Positions 1-5,394 of a stretch of DNA of 5,394 nucleotides are shown in pieces (positions within the stretch are counted from its first letter, which is position 1; every line of letters starts with the position of its first letter). The DNA comes from an uncultured Planctomycetaceae bacterium. GTDB taxonomy: Bacteria > Planctomycetota > Planctomycetia > Planctomycetales > Planctomycetaceae. The translations under genes and the position numbers were made by a program. The notes under the pieces are model-generated. The model was not told where the DNA came from. It did not search any database and worked only from the letters and a program-made list of their open reading frames with translations. Location: NCBI GenBank assembly GCA_903898975.1, contig CAIUHT010001356.1:1-5394 (forward strand). The letters are read 5' to 3'.

Positions 1-203
1 CTCCGCCAACGCACGCCGCCAACGCACGCCGCCAACGCACTCCGCCAAGTGACTCCGCCAAGTGACACCGCCAAGTCACACCGCCAAGTCACACCGCCAA
101 GTCACACCGCCAAGTCACACCGCCAAGTCACACCGCCAAGCGACACCGCCAAGTCACACCGCCAACCCGCAACGCCAAGGTCATAGCGTAAAGTCGCTCC
201 GCC
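1..203. repeat. 13-bp tandem repeat array, truncated by the left edge
   Basis: The pentamer CCGCC recurs at 3, 16, 29, 42, 55, 68, 81, 94, 107, 120, 133, 146 and 159, always exactly 13 bp apart. A degenerate copy follows at 172, a very degenerate one at about 185, and a last CCGCC at 199 after a 1-bp slip. The commonest unit is CCGCCAAGTCACA (six exact copies between 68 and 158). Variants are spatially ordered: CCGCCAACGCAC-type units at 3-41, CCGCCAAGTGAC-type at 42-67, CCGCCAAGTCACA at 68-158 with one CCGCCAAGCGACA at 133, and decaying units from 159. This is typical of an array that grew by slippage or unequal exchange. The unit length is not a multiple of three. On the minus strand a pure array meets TGA in every frame within 39 bp, so a minus-strand protein repeat is excluded. 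The array starts before the window, so its full length is unknown. Its function is unknown. Confidence 0.95.
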
Positions 204-655
204 ACGGATTCCTGACAACCATGTCTTTGATTCCGCCATGACTGATGGGGCGCGGCTGGTTCGCCTGGTGAGCAGTGATGCCCGAGTGCATGCGCCCTTT
301 CGTTGATCCAGCTGAGGGCAAAATCTTGACGTCGACGCCCTGGGAATGCTGAGACACTCTCCCAAAACTCTGTCTGTCTCCACCACTCATGCCCCTTCGC
401 CCCCCGGCATGGGCCGCGCCGCTCTTCACTCGAACCGGTCTTTGTCCAACCCCCGGGGCTTCGAAACCATCCCTGCCGCTGGCCGGTTTGACTCCCCGCA
501 AACCTCGACCTCCTGAGCATACCGGCGCCCCTCAGGAGACAAGCCCAGATTTCCAGATGGCACCGAAAAAATCCTGGCCCGCACAGTCTCGCCGCCACCC
601 AACCTCGTGGCGACCACCGGTCATCTTCACGGCTCTCCTTCCACCTCAAACGCAA
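204..655. other. Gene-poor region, no convincing coding sequence
   Basis: About 450 bp lie between the tandem array and the terminator-like hairpin. Frames are open on both strands, as expected at this GC content. The longest are a 107-codon plus-strand frame from 389 and a 184-codon minus-strand frame ending at 128. Their translations are Pro/Arg/Ser-rich, show no domain, signal peptide or transmembrane segment, and the minus-strand frames run into the 13-bp array. I also see no tRNA-like fold and no inverted repeat marking an insertion sequence. It could be decayed sequence or untranslated 3' sequence of the gene at 744-1145. Confidence 0.5.
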
Positions 656-700
656 ACAGGCCCTCCGCAGGGGATGAATCACCCACCGCGAAGGGCCTGT
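656..700 (-). terminator. Terminator-like hairpin after the small secreted protein gene
   Basis: A 13-bp stem is formed by ACAGGCCCTCCGC (656-668) and GCGAAGGGCCTGT (688-700), with one C/A mismatch, a 19-nt loop and a possible inner GGG/CCC pairing. It begins 43 nt beyond the stop codon at 744-746. Read on the minus strand, the stem is followed by TTGCGTTTG, which is only moderately T-rich, so intrinsic termination is plausible but not perfect. In the plus direction no T-run follows, so the orientation fits the minus-strand gene. Confidence 0.55.
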
Positions 701-743
701 GTTCCGTCTTAAGCGGGATGGCGACCTGGAAGATCGCGATCAC

Positions 744-1145
744 TCAACGCGCGTAACGGTTGCGACCGTACCCCCTGCCGAGATAGCCGTAGGCGTCCTC
801 GGGATCGCGACGCCCATCGTACGGTCCCGACCCGCGGGGACGCGTATAAGCTCCGCCGTACGATCGCCAGTTGTCGACCCGGTACCGCCATCCGCTGTCC
901 GCCCGGATCGACTGCCCAAAATGCGCCGACCCCCAGGGACACCTCGGATCCTCCCAGCCGAACTGAGGCTGACCCATGGAGTAGGAACTGTTCCACTCCA
1001 TCTCCGCATTGGGCAAATTGCCCCGGCCATACATGAACCGGCCCCCGCCCTGCAGCTGTGCGAACGCCACGTTCGCACTCGTCACCTGGAGCCCTGCATA
1101 GATCGCCAACAACATCACCCACGGGCACTTTCGCATCGTCTTCAC
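744..1145 (-). CDS. Small secreted Gly/Arg/aromatic-rich hypothetical protein
   Basis: This is a 133-residue protein of unknown function. I chose the GTG at 1143-1145 because an AGGAG sits exactly 8 nt upstream; the next in-frame ATG (1134-1136) would be 17 nt from it. The open frame continues further upstream to 1607, but that extension does not read like a protein. The N-terminus is a classical Sec signal peptide: basic residues K2, R5 and K6, a hydrophobic core about residues 9-19, and an AFA-Q cleavage site after residue 29. The mature part of about 104 residues holds roughly 19 Gly, 15 Arg and 18 aromatic residues (10 Tyr, 5 Trp, 3 Phe) and a single Cys, and it ends in Gly/Tyr/Arg-rich sequence. 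No domain is recognised. It is probably periplasmic or extracellular and may be a small surface or matrix protein; that role is inference. It is monocistronic by spacing and followed by a hairpin terminator. Confidence 0.75.
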   Translation of the reverse strand: MKTMRKCPWVMLLAIYAGLQVTSANVAFAQLQGGGRFMYGRGNLPNAEMEWNSSYSMGQPQFGWEDPRCPWGSAHFGQSIRADSGWRYRVDNWRSYGGAYTRPRGSGPYDGRRDPEDAYGYLGRGYGRNRYAR

Positions 1146-1153
1146 GCTCTCAA

Positions 1154-1158
1154 CTCCT
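1154..1158 (-). promoter_or_regulatory. Ribosome binding site deciding the GTG start at 1145
   Basis: On the minus strand AGGAG (plus-strand CTCCT) is followed by 8 nt and then GTG. This is optimal Shine-Dalgarno spacing and places translation at the GTG rather than at the ATG three codons later. The larger hydrolase gene in this window has no comparable site. Confidence 0.7.
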
Positions 1159-1251
1159 AAATCTGTATTCCTCTCGTGGATTCCATGGGAAGGCCCCATC
1201 GAAACCTCCCCCAATCTCACTAACGCACAGCCCCACCAAAACCGGTCAGAC

Positions 1252-1267
1252 TTTTTTGAAATTTTTT
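1252..1267. promoter_or_regulatory. Two phased A/T tracts upstream of the secreted-protein gene
   Basis: The run TTTTTTGAAATTTTTT holds two T6 tracts whose starts are exactly 10 bp apart, one helical turn, with a single G in 16 bp inside a very GC-rich region. Phased A-tracts of this kind bend DNA and can act as UP-element-like promoter sequences. The tract lies about 107-122 bp upstream of the GTG at 1145, read on the minus strand. I could not identify convincing -35 and -10 hexamers downstream of it, so its role as part of a promoter is inference. Confidence 0.4.
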
Positions 1268-1589
1268 GGGGAAAGCCGTCACCAGCCAGCGAAGGACTGC
1301 CGGCTTTCCTGGACAAACTTCCCACTCGCCAGCCCCTCGCCCGGAAGCTTTTGGCCGCCCACTGCACGCCCCGTGGACGCCTGACTGATCCCTCTTCTCC
1401 CACCGTGATTTTTCGGCGGAAGGATCTCACCGCGATCTTTTCACCGGTCCCACAGCTTCTTAAGTGTCGGCTTGAAGCTGGTGCCGTGTGCCAATCGCTC
1501 CGACGGCACGCTGTCAATCGAAGATCGCACGGCACGGGTCTGCCAAACACAAAAACCGATCGCCCCGCCGTGAACACGCGAAACGCACA

Positions 1590-1604
1590 GCCGCGACTCG
1601 CGGC
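1590..1604 (-). terminator. Weak terminator candidate after the hydrolase gene
   Basis: GCCGCG (1590-1595) and CGCGGC (1599-1604) form a 6-bp all-GC stem with a 3-nt loop, starting 17 nt after the stop codon at 1622-1624. On the minus strand the following sequence is TGTGCGTTTCGCG, with only a short T-run. Position and orientation fit, but the T-tract is poor and such short GC stems are common by chance in this DNA. Confidence 0.25.
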
Positions 1605-1621
1605 CAATGTCTCGACCGGCG

Positions 1622-4300
1622 CTACTCCGCAACCGACCGCCGACTGCTGGCAGGATGGATGGGGATGCGGTCGGAGTAGCTTTCGGCGGTCACTCCCTCC
1701 GCCTCATCCCGGCTCTCCCCCGGGGCAGACAGACGCCGCGCCAAGGCAGGTTCAGACACCAGGTTGGCCGAGCGGTTCGCCACAGACCTGCGGCCCGGCA
1801 AGATCGGCGTCCGCGGTTCGTGGGTGGCGGGTGTGGGGACCACCTCTTCGATCACTGGCTCAGCAGTCGCGACAGGACGCGAACTGGGTGTCCCGACGCC
1901 TGCCGGTGCCACGGTTGGCTGCTCCCTGCCGCGCTGCGTCACCGTACCCACTGCCTTGGTATCGGGCGGCAGCGAACCCGGCGGCTGCCTCCCCGACACA
2001 GGCCCCCGCGGTGCCAGGATCGTCGCTCGCGAGACGCCTGTTGCAGCCACCCCCGTCGACCTTCCAGCCACTCCCGACGGTCCATCCGCCCCCGATGGTC
2101 CCGACGGGAGATTCCGTGCGGCTGCCGCGGTCGACCGCGCCGGCTGACCGGGGACTGGTCCGTTGGTCGGACCGTTCATCGGACCTAAAGGCGCTCTTCG
2201 AGAAGCCGCCGGTCCCTGGGCGAGTTCCGCAGGGGACTGCGCGGGCCGCGTCGTTGGCTGCGGTGTTCCCGAGCGACTTGCGATCGAGGGGCGACGCATG
2301 TTCCGCCCGCGCCCCATTCTCCCCGTCGGCTGGACCCGCGCGTTCAGTGGCGGAGCGGCTGAGCCGCGAGATACGCCGTTCATTTCCGAACCGACGGTCG
2401 CACGGGACGCTGGAGTAAGACTCTCCGCCGTGCCGCGCCCAGCCGCTCCCCCGCGGGTTGCAACGGGACCCTGACTGCGGGACTTCGGGGACGCTGAGGA
2501 GTCTGAAGAGGGTTGCGCGAGGCCGGCGGGAGTTGCGGCGGCAGGGTCGTGCACTGGACGCGCGCCGGTTGCCGGGGGGACCGGGAGACGATTGGTGAGG
2601 TATGGAACCGAGGGGACTGACTCCGCGGGGGGCAGGGCCGGTGAGGCGTCGGTGAAGGTGACCATCGGGGCGATGGCGTCGGCGTACTCAGCCCGGGTAT
2701 TGAACGCAGTGAAGTCGTGGTCGTTGCCCGTGAGCCGGGTGCCGTCGAGGAGCACGACCTTCTGGTTCAACGAGGCGAGTTGGAAATGATCGGCCTGCGA
2801 GAGGCCCGACTGCCCCAGGGCGGAGGAGTTGCCGAGCAGGTTCTTCCATGAATAGACCCGCAGCCAGGCATCGGCCTGATTGTGGACGACCAGAATCTTC
2901 TCGACGGGGAAGAGCGCGCGACCATACCGGGCCCCGGGGTTGAGCCAGTGATGGTCGATCGCTGCCGCAAGCAGCACCGACCGGACACGCCGTGGCGGAG
3001 CAAGGCCGGGGGCCAGTCGCGTTCCGTCTTCGACCGCGCCGCCCCCCAGCGCGTGCAGCGTGGCAACCACGCAGCGGGCCCCGTGACTGTGGCCGACGAG
3101 GCAGACGGGTTGCTCGGGGGGGAAATGGGCCACGAGGTTGGCAAGGTAGACGCCGTGATACGACGCCCTCCGGCCGAGGACCGCCAACTCCACGGGGAAG
3201 GCGATGGGGACATACCCGTTGGCAGGCCAGGTGAAGAACACCACCTGGACGGGCTGACCCTGGGCCGAGCGGGCGATCCAGTCCCGACACCGCCGGCTCT
3301 CGCGGAGCACGTCGGGCCAGTAGTTGTAGCTGCCATGAATCACGAAACAGACCGGGCGATCGGGACGGAGTGATCCGAGGAACCGCTCGCGGGGCTGGCG
3401 GATCAGTCCGTTGGGGGCTCCCACGAGGTAGGCGAGATCGAGGCTCGATTCGGGAGCCCCGGCGGGCTGGCGTGCTGACCGGCTGGAGACGATCCAGAAG
3501 CTGTCATCTTCGCCGGGCTGGGGTTGAGCCTGAACAGGAACCGGAGTCTCCCCGGCGAGCGGAAGATCGGGGGCGGTTTCACTGGTGGGGGACGATTGGT
3601 CGAGGGGAGGGACGAACGTATTGTCGCCCGCGGTTCCGTCAGGCGTTTCCCGCCACGTCTCGACGGCGGTCGGGGGCGGAAGCATGGGTCGAGCGCCCGG
3701 AGCGGGACCCGACGAGGTGCCGGAGGGAGCCGCCAGGCGGGGACCGCTGGTGGACTCGGGGCTGACTGTCGGATTCGTGCTGGGGTTCGCTCCCGCGTTC
3801 GCCCCAGGTTGCGTCCCGGGGTTGGCGGGCGCGGCGGGACGAAGGGGATCGGCGTCTGCGGGAGGAACCAGTCGTGGCGCCTGCCATTCGGAGTCGAGGC
3901 GATCGGACCGGATGTCGGTCGAGGGACTGCTCCGCAGCGTTCGACGATGACCATTCCCTGGCAGCGTCGCGGGATCAGGCGAGCCCGGGGGGGGAAGAGG
4001 CTGCACCGCAGGGGAGCCTTCGGAACCGGCCGCAGGCTGAGCCTGGCTGACAGCGCGAGCCGGAGGTCGGCGGAGGGTGACCGGATTCCCGGCGGAGGTG
4101 CGGATCGGCGCGGAGTGAGTCGAGCGGACCGTGACCGGACCGGCGTCGGCGATGACCGCGCGAGGGGGGGCGTTGGCCAGACCGTGATGGGTGGCGGGGA
4201 GACTGCAGCCGGGTGCTGCCCAGAGAGCAAGGCCTCCCAAGGGGAGCCACGCCCAACGGGCGAGCCAGCCAAGCGGGTTCAATCCAACCGGGGTCGCCAT
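1622..4300 (-). CDS. Lipoprotein alpha/beta hydrolase with long disordered flanks (DUF900-like)
   Basis: This 892-residue protein is a predicted membrane-anchored serine hydrolase of unknown substrate. Residues 1-31 form a signal peptide with W/L-rich core and APGC before Cys32, a near-canonical lipobox. Residues 33-265 are Pro/Ala/Ser/Thr-rich linker. The hydrolase domain spans about 266-550: it opens with FWIVSSR, has an oxyanion-type VIHG (His322-Gly323), a VVFFTWPANG strand (353-362), the nucleophile elbow GHSHG with Ser405, a likely acid at Asp477 (HNQAD; Asp449 is an alternative) and a likely catalytic His528 (GNDHD). The fold order and the HG/FFTWP motifs resemble the DUF900/COG4782 esterase-like group. 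Residues 551-892 are a Pro/Ser/Gly/Arg-rich, basic, probably disordered tail, so the protein is far longer than a bare hydrolase domain. The ATG at 4298-4300 is chosen because it gives the complete signal peptide; the next in-frame Met is residue 206. No Shine-Dalgarno precedes it. The substrate (ester, lipid or peptide) cannot be told. Confidence 0.88.
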   Translation of the reverse strand: MATPVGLNPLGWLARWAWLPLGGLALWAAPGCSLPATHHGLANAPPRAVIADAGPVTVRSTHSAPIRTSAGNPVTLRRPPARAVSQAQPAAGSEGSPAVQPLPPPGSPDPATLPGNGHRRTLRSSPSTDIRSDRLDSEWQAPRLVPPADADPLRPAAPANPGTQPGANAGANPSTNPTVSPESTSGPRLAAPSGTSSGPAPGARPMLPPPTAVETWRETPDGTAGDNTFVPPLDQSSPTSETAPDLPLAGETPVPVQAQPQPGEDDSFWIVSSRSARQPAGAPESSLDLAYLVGAPNGLIRQPRERFLGSLRPDRPVCFVIHGSYNYWPDVLRESRRCRDWIARSAQGQPVQVVFFTWPANGYVPIAFPVELAVLGRRASYHGVYLANLVAHFPPEQPVCLVGHSHGARCVVATLHALGGGAVEDGTRLAPGLAPPRRVRSVLLAAAIDHHWLNPGARYGRALFPVEKILVVHNQADAWLRVYSWKNLLGNSSALGQSGLSQADHFQLASLNQKVVLLDGTRLTGNDHDFTAFNTRAEYADAIAPMVTFTDASPALPPAESVPSVPYLTNRLPVPPATGARPVHDPAAATPAGLAQPSSDSSASPKSRSQGPVATRGGAAGRGTAESLTPASRATVGSEMNGVSRGSAAPPLNARVQPTGRMGRGRNMRRPSIASRSGTPQPTTRPAQSPAELAQGPAASRRAPLGPMNGPTNGPVPGQPARSTAAAARNLPSGPSGADGPSGVAGRSTGVAATGVSRATILAPRGPVSGRQPPGSLPPDTKAVGTVTQRGREQPTVAPAGVGTPSSRPVATAEPVIEEVVPTPATHEPRTPILPGRRSVANRSANLVSEPALARRLSAPGESRDEAEGVTAESYSDRIPIHPASSRRSVAE

Positions 4301-4352
4301 ACAGCGGGGGGGTGAGCGAGTCGAGACACAGAGGGGAGTCTGACTTCACCCT

Positions 4353-4410
4353 AGCTCGTGAGGCGAACGCCTGTCGGCGTCCCGGCGAGGGGCGACGAGG
4401 AAAGCTCGTC
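4353..4410. repeat. Possible small palindromic (REP-like) intergenic element
   Basis: Several symmetric pieces are packed into 58 bp: a dyad AGGCG-AA-CGCCT (4361-4372), an overlapping hairpin ACGCC-TGTC-GGCGT (4367-4380), and a hairpin GACGAG-GAAAG-CTCGTC (4394-4410). The heptamer AGCTCGT occurs at 4353 and again exactly 50 bp later at 4403. Two short GC hairpins side by side in an intergenic region resemble REP/BIME-type elements, which are dispersed in many bacterial genomes. With only one copy visible, this remains inference. It lies 53-110 bp upstream of the hydrolase start and so could equally be leader structure. Confidence 0.3.
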
Positions 4411-4558
4411 CGCGGGGTGGGGTTGTGACAGTTCCACCACCTGCGAGGAGTGAGCGGAGGAGGTCGCGTCGAGGGGGGACAGACACCGGTGACCGCCCCG
4501 GGGAGCCGGACGGGGGGCACCTCTCCGGCCCTGCCCAACCACCGGCACAAACAATCCG

Positions 4559-4644
4559 CCAAGGCCAACCAGCTTGGGGGCAAACCCCTCGGCGATCCAG
4601 CGATTGCCCGGAGGCAAATCTTTGTCCGGACCGATTCCCCGGAC
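4559..4644. other. Cluster of short inverted repeats (possible structured RNA)
   Basis: Four inverted repeats follow one another: CCAAG/CTTGG (4559-4577), GGGG-CAAA-CCCC (4577-4588), GATTGCC/GGCAAATC with a bulge and CGGA loop (4602-4620), and GTCCGG/CCGGAC with a 9-nt loop (4624-4644). The first two share base 4577 and would compete for it. On the minus strand they would lie in the 3' region of the LOTUS gene transcript or a distal leader of the hydrolase gene. At this GC content short stems are frequent by chance, so confidence is low, and no known riboswitch class is recognised. Confidence 0.25.
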
Positions 4645-4728
4645 TCCGCGCACGCGCCGCCGACCAGTCCCTTAATGCCGATTCCGCTGTTCACTCTCGC
4701 AAGTCTCTCCGCCAGCCCGCGCACGTCA

Positions 4729-4748
4729 GACTTCTCGCTGCAGAAGTC
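4729..4748 (-). terminator. Hairpin just after the LOTUS-protein gene, weak terminator candidate
   Basis: GACTTCT (4729-4735) and AGAAGTC (4742-4748) form a perfect 7-bp stem with a 6-nt loop, 23 nt beyond the stop at 4772-4774. GTCAG/CTGAC (4725-4729 and 4755-4759) gives an alternative outer pairing. On the minus strand no T-run follows (TGACGTGCGCGG), so it may be a 3'-end stabilising or Rho-dependent structure rather than an intrinsic terminator. Confidence 0.3.
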
Positions 4749-4771
4749 CAACGGCTGACTGCCTCCGACGC

Positions 4772-5394
4772 CTACTCCTCGGGCCACGGAAGAAATTCTT
4801 CGTCGTAAGTTTCGGGAGGGAGCTTGGGATCGAGGGGGGCGTCGGGGCGGGCGGGGTCGGCGGGACCGCGCCTCCGGCGACGACCGCGCCGGCGGGGATC
4901 GCGGTCTCCTTGTTCATCGCTCCGCGAACCCGCACCCGACTCGGGGGCCAGGTCGAGAGCGCTGTCGAGCGGAGCGTCGGCGAGTTCGGGAGGATTGCCG
5001 GCGTTCGGGGGGGCGTCGGCCCCGGCACCCGACCCCGAGCGCCGCCGCCCGTAGCGCGACCGGGAGCCCGAGCGGGAGGGCCGGGGGCCGCTCCCTCCAC
5101 CGGTGGTTCCGGGAGCCTGTTCTTCCCCGAAGCGGGTGACGACGTAGGTGCCACTGCGGTCATCGGTCTCGAGGTCCAGCAAGCCCAGCCGCTGGGCATC
5201 TTCGAGCAGCGCGCTGAAGGTCTTGTACCCGTGATAGGTTTCGTTGAACGAGGGCTTGAGGCGCTTCATGGTGTCCTTGATCATGGACGACCAGAGGCGG
5301 CCCTTGCTTTCGCGGCGAAGGGCCCCGAGGGCCTCCAGCAGCAGGGTGTACGCTTTCTTCTTGAGCTCGGGGAGGGCGGGGTCGAGCTTGGGGA
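4772..5394 (-). CDS. OST-HTH/LOTUS RNA-binding protein, C-terminal part (probable NYN-domain protein)
   Basis: The gene enters from the right edge already in frame, so the 5' end is missing; 206 complete codons are visible, ending in TAG at 4772-4774. The first in-window ATG (5282-5284) is internal to the domain and is not the start. Visible residues about 8-86 match an OST-HTH/LOTUS winged-helix: a helix around KKKAYTLLLEALGALRRES, then GRLWSSMIKDTMKRLKPSF, a GYKTFSALLEDAQRLGLLDL recognition/wing part and a closing strand SGTYVV. In bacteria this domain commonly follows a NYN/LabA-like PIN-fold ribonuclease domain and binds RNA; that the missing N-terminus is NYN is inference. Residues 90-206 form a low-complexity tail: an Arg/Ser/Gly segment, an acidic Ala/Pro stretch, an Arg cluster RRRGRRRRRG (bases 4865-4894), and an acidic C-terminus with DEEFLPWPEE. 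A cytoplasmic role in RNA turnover or binding is likely. Confidence 0.8.
   Translation of the reverse strand, partial: PKLDPALPELKKKAYTLLLEALGALRRESKGRLWSSMIKDTMKRLKPSFNETYHGYKTFSALLEDAQRLGLLDLETDDRSGTYVVTRFGEEQAPGTTGGGSGPRPSRSGSRSRYGRRRSGSGAGADAPPNAGNPPELADAPLDSALDLAPESGAGSRSDEQGDRDPRRRGRRRRRGPADPARPDAPLDPKLPPETYDEEFLPWPEE

Larger units (their letters stand above)
1146..1621. other. Intergenic region between the hydrolase and secreted-protein genes
   Basis: About 475 bp hold no convincing gene. The minus-strand frame that continues into the downstream gene is open throughout, but its translation lacks any protein-like pattern and it ignores the good ribosome binding site at 1154. Besides the A-tracts at 1252-1267, it contains weak inverted repeats: CAGCTTC/GAAGCTG at 1453-1480 and GTGCCGTGTG/CGCACGGCAC at 1481-1535 (one G-T wobble). 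Neither is followed by a T-run on the minus strand. Confidence 0.5.
4301..4771. other. Intergenic region with several hairpins, no convincing gene
   Basis: About 470 bp lie between the LOTUS-protein stop and the hydrolase start. Minus-strand frames (for example 100 codons from 4653 to 4351) and plus-strand frames are open, but their translations overlap each other and show no protein-like features. The hydrolase promoter should lie here; I find no clear -35/-10 pair and no Shine-Dalgarno before 4300. The stretch next to the start codon on the minus strand is CTCACCCCCCCGCTGT. Hairpin-rich subregions at 4353-4410, 4559-4644 and 4729-4748 are given separately. Confidence 0.5.

Noticed and set aside
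1..203. CRISPR array
   Set aside because: Units are 13 bp and directly adjacent, with no spacers of unique sequence and no cas genes in view.
128..682. Minus-strand 184-codon frame
   Set aside because: It begins inside the terminator hairpin and ends inside the 13-bp array. The translation shows no protein-like pattern.
389..712. Plus-strand 107-codon frame in the gap left of the secreted-protein gene
   Set aside because: There is no Shine-Dalgarno and no domain, the composition is Pro/Arg-rich, and the frame runs through the terminator hairpin at 656-700.
1146..1607. N-terminal extension of the secreted protein to a start at 1607
   Set aside because: The extension would bury a textbook signal peptide in the middle of the protein and would ignore the AGGAG at 1154-1158, correctly spaced from the GTG.
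1351..2418. Plus-strand open frame of 355 codons
   Set aside because: It is antisense to the C-terminal part of the hydrolase gene, where GC-rich DNA leaves opposite frames open. The translation is Pro/Arg/Ser-rich with no domain or ribosome binding site, while the minus-strand frame is continuous from a clear lipoprotein signal peptide.
3524..4315. Plus-strand open frame of 263 codons
   Set aside because: It lies entirely opposite the N-terminal half of the hydrolase gene, is Gly/Arg-rich and has no recognisable features. It is a shadow frame.
4351..4653. Minus-strand 100-codon frame between the LOTUS and hydrolase genes
   Set aside because: It has no ribosome binding site, no signal peptide or domain, overlaps hairpin-rich sequence, and competing frames are equally open.
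3975..4787. Minus-strand 270-codon frame overlapping the hydrolase start
   Set aside because: It is out of frame with both neighbouring genes, overlaps more than 300 bp of the signal-peptide and linker coding region, and reads as Arg/Pro/Ser-rich noise.

Overview
This is a GC-rich window in which every convincing gene lies on the minus strand. Three features suggest a planctomycete-type bacterium (Planctomycetota): a lipoprotein-anchored alpha/beta hydrolase with very long low-complexity flanks, a protein ending in an OST-HTH/LOTUS domain plus a basic/acidic disordered tail, and long gene-poor intergenic stretches with weak or absent Shine-Dalgarno sequences. The taxonomic call is inference from style and remembered family distribution. 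No marker gene is present.

Layout from right to left, in the direction of transcription. (1) 4772-5394, running off the right edge: the C-terminal part of a predicted OST-HTH/LOTUS RNA-binding protein, probably of the NYN (LabA-like) nuclease class; the NYN domain itself would lie outside the window. (2) 4301-4771: an intergenic stretch of about 470 bp with several hairpins and a possible small palindromic repeat element. (3) 1622-4300: an 892-residue predicted lipoprotein with a central serine hydrolase domain (GHSHG nucleophile elbow) between two long Pro/Ala/Ser/Arg-rich regions. (4) 1146-1621: a spacer of about 475 bp that includes two phased T6/A6 tracts upstream of the next gene. (5) 744-1145: a small secreted protein rich in Gly, Arg and aromatic residues, with a good ribosome binding site, a GTG start and a signal peptide, followed by a terminator-like hairpin at 656-700. 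(6) 1-655: no convincing gene. Its left end is a 13-bp tandem repeat array that begins before the window.

The three genes share a strand but are separated by 470 bp or more, so they are unlikely to form a tight operon, and nothing in the sequence ties their functions together. Two encode exported proteins (a lipoprotein hydrolase and a small secreted protein); the third is a probable cytoplasmic RNA-binding protein. I see no phage, transposase, CRISPR, tRNA or rRNA signature. The less ordinary elements are the 13-bp array, the heavily extended hydrolase and the curved-DNA-like A-tracts.
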